A stretch of 64,000 bases of DNA from Doryteuthis pealeii (taxonomy: Eukaryota; Mollusca; Cephalopoda; Myopsida; Loliginidae): the NCBI GenBank assembly GCA_023376005.1, contig CM042179.1, positions 17,066,054-17,130,053 of the forward strand, written 5' to 3'. Positions 50,967 to 61,806 of this stretch are shown piece after piece; within the stretch, counting starts at the first letter, position 1; each line of letters starts with the position of its first letter. A model generated the notes under the pieces. It was not told the origin of the DNA. It made no database searches and saw only the letters and a program-made list of their open reading frames with translations. The translations under genes and the position numbers were made by a program.

Positions 50967-51530
50967 GCAAAAGTAAAAGTTGAAAAATGGTCACAAAAAG
51001 AATACAAGACTAGGCATGATTGGGTGTGGAAAATGATCTACTTGGAATTGTGCAAGAGATCAAAATTTGACCATTCTGATAAATTGTATATGCACAACAC
51101 AGAACATGTTGTTTTTTTAAAGAGACTCATAAAATTCTCTAGGACTTTGAGATACAAAGGGATCACTCAATCCTGGTCAGTAGACCAGACCTAGTATTAT
51201 TCAACAAAAAGAAAAGTACTAGTCATCTTGGGTTTGCCTTTTCAGCGGGCCAGAGAGTAAAAATAAAAGAAAACAAAGATAGAAAATAACTGGATCTTGT
51301 TAGAGCCATGTAAAAAAAAAAAAATGAAAGTGGGGCATGAAAGTGACATCAATCGTAGTTGGGATCCTGGGAATAGCCCCCAATAATCCGGAAAAGAGGT
51401 CGGATAAACTGGAGATCAGGGGAAGATCATCCAGATCCCCGCAAATAATTAGAAACCTAAGGAAACTTACTCAGACAGGAAAAAAACAAAAAACAAAAAA
51501 CAAACAACATTGGCATGAAAACTCATAGTG
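50967..51530 (+). pseudogene. LINE C-terminal fragment, second
   Basis: Reads KVEKWSQKEYKTRHDWVWKM, IYLELCKRSKFDHSDKLYMH, then in shifted frames HKIL-DFEIQRDHSILVSRPD, LDLVRAM, and finally MKVTSIVVGILGIAPNN with DKLEIRGRSSRSPQIIRNLR. The order H-D-W-V...L-C-K...F-D-H...Y-M-H...R-P-D-L-V...M-K-V-T-x-I-P-I-V-I-G-A-L-G...L-E-I-R-G-R is the familiar C-terminal region of a LINE protein. At least two frameshifts. It lies just after the related fragment at 50.7 kb in the same orientation. Confidence 0.75.
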
Positions 51531-52869
51531 AAAATATTTTAAAAGTCATCAGTTAGGATTTAATCATTTTCAGTTAAATGTGGAGAATTAGAACATCATT
51601 TTGACACGGGACCTAAGTGTCAATCAATACTGAATAATCACCCGCTTCAATGTTTTGTTTTTAATTTTTCTTATTTTTATCTATTTATTTATTTTACATA
51701 GCCTCATATAAAAAGAAGACAAGTACGATCTCTTTAATAAAGACAACAATGATTACAACCACATGTCCGCAAGCCGATACCGACCCGAGAAGCATAAAGC
51801 TACCATTGCGTACGACCCTGCTTTGGCGACATGCAAACGTAAATGATATGGGTCATCTGCACTTTAGCAGATTTTAGGTCACACATCCGACGTTCCACTA
51901 AGACATATTTGACTTAACAAGCAAATCAACATAAATAAAATAAATTAAACAATAACATTTCACTAGTTAATGAACAAAATTTTTATTTATCTAATATATA
52001 TATATATTATACTCTGCGATTCGTTTTCTTGAGACTGCAGAGTTGAGCCACGAAAGTGGGTCATCAGAAAAGTCTAGAAAATAGAAATATTCTCGGATAA
52101 AAAAAGATCTTTCTACTTTTTAAGTGGCAATTGTGACCCAGAAATTATATCTAGGAAAGTCTTTGTAGAAAGAATTGAACATTTTCCTTTGAAATTTCCA
52201 CTTCGGGAATTTAGACAAAAAGATGCCTGAAAGTAACTCATATGTTTAAACGTTCAAATTATTCTATGTGGTTATTTATCTAAAGGCAAGGATGAGACAA
52301 GTTTTAATACATGCTTGAGGTCCGTGCCAAAAATTACACAGTATACATGCTTGTTTCAACCAGCTTATCCATAAGGATTTTTTTTATTTTAAAGTCGCTT
52401 GAGATACTAGGGAAACAATGATAAGAGCCAATTAAAAAAATTTTAAAAAAAACAAACAATCCTTTGTAAAATAAAATGGATTTCCTAGCATCTTATTAAA
52501 TTCGTTTTTAAAAACAAAATCTAGAGTACTAAGAATTAAAAAGCGCTTTTAGTTAACTTATGGCCTCCTATATACCGGTTGTGATCAGGTCACCCGGGTC
52601 CGCTATAATGTTGTTAATATTAAACAGGTCTGCAGTAAAAGAAAAAAGTTGAGGATGAAAAAAAGACTTCTTATTTTTCTTTCAGAAGTAAATGACGTAA
52701 TCAAGAATATGTCAATTAAAGATCAGACAGCTATACAACCGGTGTCTTTGATTGGATTAAATCTGCAATTATTGTGAATAATCTTTTTATATCTGTATTT
52801 GTTAGCAATATCCAATGATTTAATTTGCACGTACTTGTTACAAGGAATGAATTATTTCTTAATATTCAA
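51531..52869. other. AT-rich sequence, possible retroelement tail
   Basis: 52015-52110 (GAGTTGAGCCACGAAAGTGG, GTCATCAG) resembles a retroelement 3' region after a short (AT)n. No gene supported. Confidence 0.4.
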
Positions 52870-53322
52870 TAGGTACCACCAATTTTTCCTGTGAAATTTA
52901 CCCCCCACCCCTATATTTAACACAATGAAACTTGCATAATGGTTAATATTATCTTGAAAAATGTTTGTCCATTCAAAAAAAGAAACAATAAACAATGATA
53001 TTTTTTTTAATTCGGAAATGAGGAAAATTATGAACGAAAAACAATGTATACATTTTTGCACCGTTAAATCAATTGAAATTTAACGTAGCCAAAAACAAGT
53101 TATGACTTAAAAAAAAAATTCTATGAAAAATAATGGTCCGATTTTCACGAAAATTACTTACCTCTTGATGAAAATATGTCTGAAATAGTTTTTTCCTAAA
53201 ATATATTAGGGAAAATATTTTTTTTTTTTACAATGCCCCGATTTTATTTTATGAAATATGAACCGACAAAAAACATATTTTTACTTATTTAAAAGATAAG
53301 AGTCTGAATAATTATATCAGAA
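52870..53322 (+). mobile_element. Family B left portion, copy B3
   Basis: Starts TAGGTACCACCAATTTTTCC and follows B1 to the GAGTCTGAATAATTATATCA block (matching 14550-14570), then stops abruptly. It faces copy B4 with the same end outward. Confidence 0.82.
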
Positions 53323-53774
53323 GATTTTCTATGCCAGAGGGTTTTTTTTTTAAATAAAAGAACCAGGAATATAGAATTCTGCAAAAAAATATCAATAATA
53401 GATACTACAGCTTGGTGGGTGTTTTCAATGTTGTCAAATTAACAGTCTACAGAAATTCTTTAACATTTGTTTCCAAATTGTAACATTTCAACATGAAAGA
53501 GATCCTCGAATGATATTGTCAAATATTTTTCTAGAATGAGTGTTTGCGTCTCTTAAAGCAACCAAAAAACTAGCATTTATGAAGTGGTCTTAAAATTTTC
53601 AACAGGGTATTTTCTTTATATTCCTTAAAATAAAGGCAAACAATAAACTATAAATATAATTTAAAAATCGTGTAATAAAACTTTTAAATATTATCAAAAT
53701 TTCTGATTCTCTGAGTTTTATGCTTTGTTGGTGAATATTTTTTGTAAATGTTGAAATCACTTTACGATTGATTT
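53323..53774. other. Spacer between two family B pieces
   Basis: About 450 bp without recognised content, AT-rich. Confidence 0.5.
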
Positions 53775-53786
53775 ATACAGGTATAA

Positions 53787-54016
53787 AAAAAAAAGAAAGA
53801 AGTAAAGTTGACGAACAGCAAGAGAGTATGTCCTCTTTGCTCAAGCGCTAGACCGGAGATATTGTTTTTCGTAAGGTGGAGCGCCACTTTACCGCACAGA
53901 CCAGTTTACCCAAACCGTGCTACTCATGTGCTGAGTTGGCGGGGACCAGTATCGAACGTAGAACCTTGCGATTCTTGGGCTAGCGCTCTACCGACTGTGC
54001 TAAACCGGCCCCTCCA
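53787..54016 (-). mobile_element. tRNA-derived SINE (S1 family)
   Basis: On the minus strand the head GGCCGGTTTAGCACAGTCGG, box B with AAGGTTCTACGTTCGATACT and the S1 body are recognisable. It is flanked by the 12-bp repeat ATACAGGTATAA (53775-53786 and 54017-54028). About 50 bp of the body is rearranged compared with 37.1 kb. Confidence 0.82.
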
Positions 54017-54023
54017 ATACAGG

Positions 54024-54393
54024 TATAACCATTTTCGGGTTACGTGATCAGTTTAGGCGATATTGAATAAATGAAAGTAAATATTTTTGAACTTTGTTTT
54101 TTTTTTATCTCTCTATAAAAAAACAAAAAAAAACAAAGTTACAAAGAAAAACAGTTAATTCAAAGATCAAATTATCCGATTGGGGAAAATTACCCACCGT
54201 TAATAAAAACAAATAAAATAGTCCGTTTTACATACAAAAGGGTTATTTTTATGTGGAAACGGGGATTGTAACTTTACATATTATTTCTCTTTGACAATTA
54301 TACATTTAAATATATGGGCGACTGTATTCGACATAATCGTTTTCTTGTGCATATTCAATAACCGATTATTGGTTTTCAACGACTTTTGAAAGA

Positions 54394-54426
<33 letters not shown>

Positions 54427-55334
54427 TAGTTTCAGAATAACTCCGGAATATTTTTTTAGTTGAACTTATAGTGTAACTAAAACAAAGAAAAGAATAAGTA
54501 TTACAAATGTTGTCAGTTTTGCTCTTCCGTATATTATAAGAATCAAACATTACTATTCAACAATAAAAATTACAAATTCTTAATATATATTAACATATCG
54601 TGGATCGGACAAATTTTTAGTTCAACTGAATTCTAAAATTAATATATTTAAATAACCGTGAAAAATTCGATTTGTACACAAAAAATAGTTTTAAACATTA
54701 AAAAAAAAATTATTACACAAGTACACAAAAGATTTTAAATCTCTTAAAAATTAATTTCTTTAAAAAAAATTTTTTTCTTGACAATTTAATAGAATATAGT
54801 ACATATCAATTAAAAAATTTGCACTTTTTATTTCAGAATTCTTTTTTTTTTTTCTACAAAAACTACTGCCTTGAGCATTATACAATTTTTTTTATATAGT
54901 TATTCAGACTAGAAAAAAAAAAGTAAAAACGTTTTTTAACGGTTCATTTTTTTTAAGATAAAATGGGGGGGGGGGTAGACCTCGTAAAAAAAAAAAAATT
55001 TCCCCTAATATATTTTAGGAAAAAACTATTTCAGACATATTTACATCCAAAGGTAAATAGTTATGGAATATTTCGTGAAAATCGGACTATTAATTGAATT
55101 TTTTAAAAATCCTCTACTCGTAACTTGTTTTTGGCTACGTTAAATTTCAGTTGATTTAACAGTGCAAAAATGAAAACATTGTTTTTCAATCATAATTTTC
55201 ATTATTTCCGTAAGCTGAATTTTTTTTTAAATCATCAGGAATTTGTATCTACTTTCGAATAGAAAAAAATTTACTTAAATTGTGTTAAATATAGGGGGGG
55301 GGGTAAATTTCACAGTGAAAATTGGTGGTACCTA
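54024..55334 (-). mobile_element. Family B DNA element, copy B4
   Basis: Parallels B2 along its length, from GTGATCAGTTTAGGCGAT and AATTCAAAGATCAAATTATC to the end ATTGGTGGTACCTA. The left terminus has decayed and abuts the S1 SINE target repeat. G tracts at about 54965-54975 and 55296-55305 match B2. A (GT)n at 54397-54424 is private to this copy. No convincing flanking duplication. Confidence 0.82.
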
Positions 55335-56345
55335 TGCTTTATAATCAATAAGGAATAACTGATTCCTAGAAATAATTATTTATTATTGAATATGACTAAC
55401 AAGTTGCCTTACTAAAAAGAAATCAATAACGCTTGGTTAGTAGTAATTTAAACGATCACATGCCTTCCACCAACCAAGAAAAAAATTGAGAAGATGAATT
55501 TTTTTTCTCATCATAATGCCACGATGTTTATATTGGTACATCTGGTAACTTTTAAAGCATAAAGTGCATCGGTAGACATTTCTGTGCACACAATCACAAT
55601 AAGGCAATATGTGTCAAAGTTAATTTCATCTTTTCAAATTGTTCAAATGCATAAAAAGTTAAAATTTGAGTTTTTAACTAAAGAAAAAATATTTAACAGT
55701 AAAATCTTTGTCCTTTTTTTAAAATTGATCCTTTTATTCTTTTATTGGCTGTATGTATATAAAAAAAATAAATAAACATAATATTTGCAATTCGTTTTTT
55801 TTTTTTTTTTTTTTTTTTTAACAATTTATTATTGCAATCTAAAAAAATTACTTTTAATTTTATCTGATACAATTGTTTGCACTATTTAAAAAAATGAGGG
55901 TTTTTTTTGTTTTTTTTCATTTTACGATGAAATTTGTTTATAAGCAAATAGCGAAAAATACGTATATTCGAAAATATTTTTTGAATGAAAATTAAAAAAA
56001 AAAAAAGTTAATTGCACAGAAATTTAATACTAAACTTTAAAAATTACATGAGATTAAGTTTCATTCAAGAGTGTTTTATCAAAAATTAAATTAAATACAA
56101 ACGCAACATATTCATATTCGTTGTTTGTGAAATAGTTTCGGAAATAGGGAGGGGGGGTCAGCAAAAAAAAATAAATCAGAATAGTTTGTGTGGCTGTCTA
56201 CTTTTATTAGGTCGATTATGGTTTCGCTATAAATTCATATGATAAGAATAATATAGATTGAAAAGTGGTCTTTCGTATCAAATTGCCGACTGTCCAAATG
56301 TCCAGCAATTTGGGTGTCCATAGGCTTTAAATACGAATAATCAAC

Positions 56346-56378
<33 letters not shown>

Positions 56379-57889
56379 ATATATGCACATTAATTACGTT
56401 TTTATATGAGGTTAGGTAGTATGTATGCGGCGGGGTGGAACAATATCGGTAGAAAATTACGGCTCAAACATTTTTGGAACAATCAAAATTTAGGAACAAA
56501 AATAAAATGGAAAGCTTCACAGAAAAAAGTTAAATCTTTGTATTCATGCTTTTATCTACCAATTATTAATTTTTTAAACAAAAGGGTGAAACTATTTTTT
56601 CCCCCCATTCTAACATATCCCACAGTTTTGCGATTTTAATAATCAGTATCATCTAACGATTTATGAAAAACTATCTAAATGGATAAATGATTTATCCATT
56701 TAGATAGTTTTGAACGTAATCTAACAACGACAAATCAAACTGAATAGCAAATAGAATTGAAAACAAAACTTAATATTTTGCATAATTTCTACTAAAATTG
56801 TAATTAGGTCAAATCGACTTATATCATATGTTGGCGTTTTCAACCTGAAACAAATAAACTAATAAAAATAAATCAAGTCACACTTTCTTCATACTGACAA
56901 CAACAGATTGACTGACAAACCATTATAAATCAATGAACGAGTGATCTAAGAAGCTCTAGACAAAGGTGAATTTGCGAAATGTCATTTAGAAAATCATCTG
57001 AAAGGAAGAGGAGGAAGAATTTTTATAAAATAAAATAAAATAAACAAAAAATCTTCTAAATTTTCAATTACAGGTTGAGTGATACAAGTGCAACAAAGGG
57101 GCCAACGACCGCCGATCTTCAATTAAATCATTTTTGTTTAATTATTTTTACATCTAAATTCATTATTACGTAAGGTAAAAAAATGTTTTTTTTTATTTGT
57201 TTATTTTTTTAAAAATGATGTTTTGGAGAAAGCTCAGGGATTTTGTCTTAAATCATAAATAATTGAAAATATGGAATATTTATGCCAAGTTAAATTGCAC
57301 TTTCTCTAATTTGAATAACAATCATAATGTCATATTTATATCGATTTCCTATTGCCCAGAAGTTGTCGAAAACAACTTTCGAGATTTCAAAATGATTTTA
57401 ACTTTTGAGTACAAACAAAAGAATTTAATGACAAAGAGGACACACAGACACAACCCAAACCTTAATAAATTCCTAGGCAAATTAAAACAAATAATAATCC
57501 TATTTCCAAAACTTTGCGAAACTAAGCAATGGAAAACGTATTACTTAAAAAGCTTAGGCATTTAATACTACTAGTACAAAATAAAAAAAACAACCTCCGG
57601 GCGATGTAAAAATAGATTTGTGAAACATTGCCTGGGGGGTGGGAGTAAAAAATTCAATGTCAGCGAGTTTGTACCCTAAGTAAGTAAAATCATCAACTTC
57701 ATTAAAAGATTAAAAAATAAAACAATTTGAAATGTAAACTTTAAATATGTATCTAAAAAACAAACAAACTATAAATAGATATAATACCAGTCATGTATTT
57801 ATTAAAACTTGTTTTAAAAAACAATTAGGACTGTCTAATGTTGCATGTTCAAATTTTGAGTGTATTTATTCTGTTATGACGATTTTGGG
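55335..57889. other. AT-rich sequence with hairpin
   Basis: T23 near 55797-55819; G7 near 56152; (CA)n 56350-56376; hairpin 56667-56711. Frames at 56406-56639 and 57263-57565 are not protein-like enough to accept. Confidence 0.5.
56667..56711. repeat. Perfect 22-bp hairpin, 1-nt loop
   Basis: The arms 56667-56688 and 56690-56711 are exact reverse complements (AAAACTATCTAAATGG and onward) around a single G. Confidence 0.95.
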
Positions 57890-57950
57890 TAATGTGACGT
57901 AAGCAGTGACGTAATTTTTGTTACAGTCAAAACCGGAAGTGAATCTCCAT
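57890..57950. promoter_or_regulatory. CRE pair plus ETS-like site
   Basis: Two TGACGTAA motifs lie about 14 bp apart (near 57896 and 57910), followed by a consensus ETS site ACCGGAAGTG (near 57934-57943). Such clusters mark promoters of broadly expressed genes, but no first exon was identified, and the family C copy begins 20 bp further on. Confidence 0.35.
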
Positions 57951-57965
57951 TATTAATAGAATAAA

Positions 57966-58440
57966 TAGGCACTAAAAATGTAGGCGCCTATTTTCACTTA
58001 AAAACGAATTAAAATTAATTAAATCGATTATTTAAGGTCAAATTTGTTTTAATCGAAAAGTAGTAACATAATGAGCATCAGTAAAAAAAAAAAAAAAAAA
58101 ATAAAAATTACATATGTAATTCATTTTTAATACATTTTAAACATTAAAATAGCCCTAAAAATTACGAAATCAGACGTTGTAAGTTAATAAAACATTATTA
58201 AAAGTTTTTAAAAAATCATAACAGTTTCTATCGTCTATTTCTTTCGTCTTTTTTTTGTTTATCAGCAGGAAATATGTTTAAAAATACGGTGGCCGATAAG
58301 TGTCCTAGATTGATAAACAAAAAAATTATTAAAAAATCAGGGAATTATCTGATTTTAATAAAGTTTTCAGTGTTAACTTATTGATCAATGAATTATTTCT
58401 TTTAAATAACTGAATCGTTTCAATCAAATGTTATATAATT
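57966..58440 (+). mobile_element. Family C DNA element, copy C4 (truncated)
   Basis: Starts TAGGCACTAAAAATG and matches C1 30649-31250: AATTAAAATTAATTAAATCG, AAAAGTAGTAACATAATG, CTAGATTGATAAACAAAAA, AACTGAATCGTTTCAA. The C-rich middle and right end are missing. Confidence 0.72.
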
Positions 58441-58509
58441 CATGGATAGCCTATGAAGTAGTGTATACATTTTTGAATTGAGTTCGTTAAAAATTCAAAA
58501 TCGGGAGTT

Positions 58510-58690
58510 AAGTGGAAAATTACCGTTTGCATGATTGACGGGTGGTAACCACCGTTAACCTCTTCCGGAAACGCGCCAATAGGACGCGTGAGACAGAAGT
58601 TAAGTTTTTAGTTAGTTGCGACCAGAAAGTCATTGTGAGCGGACAAAGGTCCGCTCGCTCTGAAATGCTGCTTCTCACCGCGCGATTTTA
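58510..58690. promoter_or_regulatory. GC-richer promoter-like patch
   Basis: About 180 bp with several CpGs holds an octamer-like TTTGCAT (58526-58532), an ETS core CTTCCGG (near 58563), a CCAAT box within CGCGCCAATAGGACGCG (about 58573-58588) and the inverted pair GAGCGGAC/GTCCGCTC near 58640-58656. It differs sharply from the flanks. It could be a bidirectional promoter; no transcript evidence. Confidence 0.35.
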
Positions 58691-59423
58691 GACTGGAGTT
58701 GTTTTAATAAAGAACATAGTAAACAACAAGTATTTGCAATTTCCCATTAATACGTGTCTTGCATTGTCGTTATTAGTTGGTAATATGCTTATATTTAAGA
58801 TTAGAACTCTTTTGCCTGTGTGTCCTTTTATGCAAGTGTAAATCGTTTGACGAAAATCTACTAAAAGCAGTGCTTGAACCTTTAACAGGATTAAAAAGGA
58901 CAATTTCGATTCATGAGAGTCATTTTAGTCTCCATAGAAGAGAAATTTCACACAGATTTTTCAGGGTGAAATGACCCAAGTAACTTAAATTTTTCTACCA
59001 AAATATAAGTTTCATAACTTAAAAATCAGACAATTAACAATGGTGTTGCATATACACTACATTAAATCAGAAATGTTAAAAATTACTGAATAACGTTATG
59101 TTAACTTAAAAATAACTAACCCAATATCAGCTCAAATAATACCCAGAGATGGTTTAATATATTCGTTTAATTGTATAAATTATTTTCTAAAAATGGATTT
59201 CGAATTTTCACTGATTTCCGAGTCAATTTTAGAAGGAGTGCTCAGAAGTTCTCAGCCTAAACAGTAAGGCGATTACATTTTCTTGATATTTTTTTAATGG
59301 TTAAATGAAACTTTAAACACTATGTACGACATGTGTTTGACTGTTGGATGAATATGTGGAATAGAAAGTACATTTCATTCCGCTTCTTAGTCAAGCCGAG
59401 AACTTTTCCGTATTACTTCGTAT
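58691..59423. other. Unassigned sequence downstream of promoter-like patch
   Basis: A frame ending at 58971 (FDENLLKAVLEPLTGLKRT, HESHFSLHRREISHRFFRVK) has protein-like content and might be an exon, but no splice site is strong. Nothing else. Confidence 0.25.
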
Positions 59424-60075
59424 ATAAGGTTGGCTAAAAGTTAATTCGGACATTGCCTTTAAATGATATTAGTAGTTAGTTAAAACTAACTCCATTCGAT
59501 CAATTTTATTTGTATTGTGACAGCTGTCATATCAGAATGCATTAAAATATCAAATATGGCGTGTATGTATTTATTGATTTTAACATTCAACATAGAAGAA
59601 AAATAAGTAAAATTTTTAACATAAGGTTTTTTTTTTTTTTTTTTGGGGGGGTAATTTTAAGAATGTTAAAACTAGGAAATAAGTGCAGCAAAAAGATTTG
59701 TGCCGAGATGTGAGATTTCTCAATGAACAATGCGCTCCGCCGTCGAACGATTGAAGTTGATAACGATCAAATAATCAACATTATACGACGCAGGAGTTCT
59801 GCTGCACCCAATTAGATCAATTGAAGACAGCAATTGATCAAAAACATTCGTTCGAAATAAATTAAAAAGAAAGAACATAATATTCGATCTGGTGACCAGG
59901 AAAAAAATTCTGACAGCCTATCAGGGAAATTTTCACTCGCACACCATGATATTCAACAGATAGTGCACCATCAGATTACCATTTATTCCAGTTTTTACAG
60001 AATTTTCTTAATGCCAAGAAAGATAAAAATTCTGGGAGAATAGAATTATGAAATTGCCTCCAAAATGATTGAATA
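59424..60075 (+). pseudogene. mariner-like element remnant
   Basis: The left terminal repeat AAGGTTGGCTAAAAGTTAAT with TCGGA follows a TA. An N-terminal piece RRTIEVDNDQIINIIRRRSS (about 59745-59800) joins almost directly to a C-terminal piece. That reads LDQLKTAIDQKHSFEIN (59812-59862), then YSTDSAPSDYHLFQFLQNFL (about 59950-60012, where functional mariners have YSPDLAPSDYHLF) and NAKK. The central catalytic domain with the first two Asp residues is deleted, several stops are present, and the right terminal repeat was not found. A G7 tract lies near 59645. Non-autonomous and dead. Confidence 0.82.
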
Positions 60076-61628
60076 AAACAATGTATTGTTCAAAAAAGAT
60101 AAAATAAAGTTACAGAACTTTAAGGGATTTTGTCTTACTAAATAACCACCAATTACGATGATACGGCGATAAAATATAGTAAATGCATAAGAGAATGATT
60201 TGAAAATAGTAGATAAGTGAAGATGAGAATATGAATGGACAGAGAGTGACTAAACTATCAAAAAGACCGAGATACTTATTGACCTTGAACTTCAATACCA
60301 AGGTCATATACTGTTGGAAAACACACAGGAGTTTGTCTCGCATTTCAGCTGTTCCCTACAAGCTGTTTGACGTTGAGAATGAAGAATGTTAAGAAAGTAT
60401 GGACGACGTTCGTAAAACTTGGCGAATTGAGTTTCGAATGGAAACTCCTGGATTGGTGGTACTAAGGCGGGAAACTAAACACTTTTCATGAGTAATAATA
60501 GAAAATTCACAAACTAGTAATATTAAACTGATGCGAGAGTGGTTTAAGAGGTCAGAATTCTTCACCAATAGATTATGCATTAAATTCTGTATCCTATCAA
60601 GGATTGGTGATAGGTGTTGTAAGAAGCTTGCCAAAATGTACGAACAGTCTTCCATTTGAGGACAGATTTGACATCTAATACAATAGAGCTCCAAGTGACA
60701 AAAATGTTTTTAGATAGATGTACTTTATAAATAAATATATAGTTTCTATGGTTTTGATATTTCTGATAGGAGTTTTTCTAGACTCTTAATTTTCTTTCAC
60801 TTTAAGCCACCCGTAAATAAGGATGAAAGACACTTCTAATGAAATGGGTTTTGTGTGTTTGGTTGTTTACACCATGTCTATTATTAAAGTGAAGTAGATG
60901 AAGTGCTTTAAAAATACGGTCATCAAGTAAAAGCTGCTTAAACTTTAATTTTATTCTAAATTGTCCCCAGAGAAGTGGTTTATTTTTAAGATGTTTGAGT
61001 GTTAACTATTCAAAGGCATCTAAGTTAAAACAATTAGTTCTAACTGATTTTAAAACATTTTAGGATGGAGATAAGAAAAACAACCTTAACAAGGTTTGTA
61101 ACAAAAACTTACAATACAAAATTTAATAATGTAAGTCTCCAAAACTGGAAGAAATTCAAAAAGCAGAAATTTTCTAAAACTTTCAATGATCATAAAATAA
61201 GAATAACTAATGCTATCAGGCTACTATTTTCAGTATTTATTTCTCATATATACAAACAAATGGGGGGGGGGGAGGGATTGAAAACCCTCGGGACGGATCG
61301 TAGGTGAAATTGGCAAATAACAATGACCCAATGACAAAAGGCATCAAAGTCCCACTAAGTCTTTTGAATAATGATTATGAACACATCAAAGATGGAGGAG
61401 CGAAATATGTACTGCACACCATTAAGAAAATTAGCTTTGCCAAAATAATGAATGGTGTATCTGTTAATGATCTACAGCGTACTAATGATGCTCAAGAGAC
61501 TATTTAGTTTATATTGTAATTGTGAAGAACGCTCAGCTGAATTCTTGAAGACTGAACAAAAGATAATTACAATAAGTTTGGAATAGGCCTTTCCTAAAGA
61601 CAACGATTGAAAAAAACTATTAATATAG
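60076..61628. other. Intergenic with unassigned open frames
   Basis: A 101-codon minus-strand frame (60389-60694), a 32-codon plus frame (MDDVRKTWRIEFRMETPG) at 60396 and frames at 61065-61507 were inspected. They have mixed protein-like content but no recognisable family. G10 near 61262-61271. Confidence 0.3.
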
Positions 61629-61806
61629 AAATGGTTTTCAATCTTTTTTGCCTATGGATCCCTTTGATTTCTATTTTACTATTGTGACCCCCCCCATAAC
61701 TATTCAATGTTTAAAGATTTTATTGTATTTTTATGATTAATTATTTTTGCTTGCCCCCTCTCCCACTCAAAAAAGGCCAAAATGGCTCCCGGTTGAGAAC
61801 CATTGA
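61629..61806. mobile_element. Short inverted-repeat element, probably hAT-type MITE
   Basis: The ends ATGGTTTTCAATCTTTTTTG and GGTTGAGAACCAT are inverted, and the sub-terminal GGATCCC and CGGGAGCCATTTTGG resemble the common GGTTCTCAACC hAT-MITE type. About 178 bp, non-coding, with a C7 near 61688. No clear target duplication. Confidence 0.5.

Noticed and set aside
57263..57565. 100-codon frame starting MKIWNIYAKL
   Set aside because: Composition is the N/K/I/L bias expected of AT-rich noise; no motif and no exon signals.
61065..61507. Two consecutive plus-strand frames of 80 and 67 codons
   Set aside because: The second is moderately protein-like, but the pair crosses a G10 tract and no family could be named; left as unassigned.
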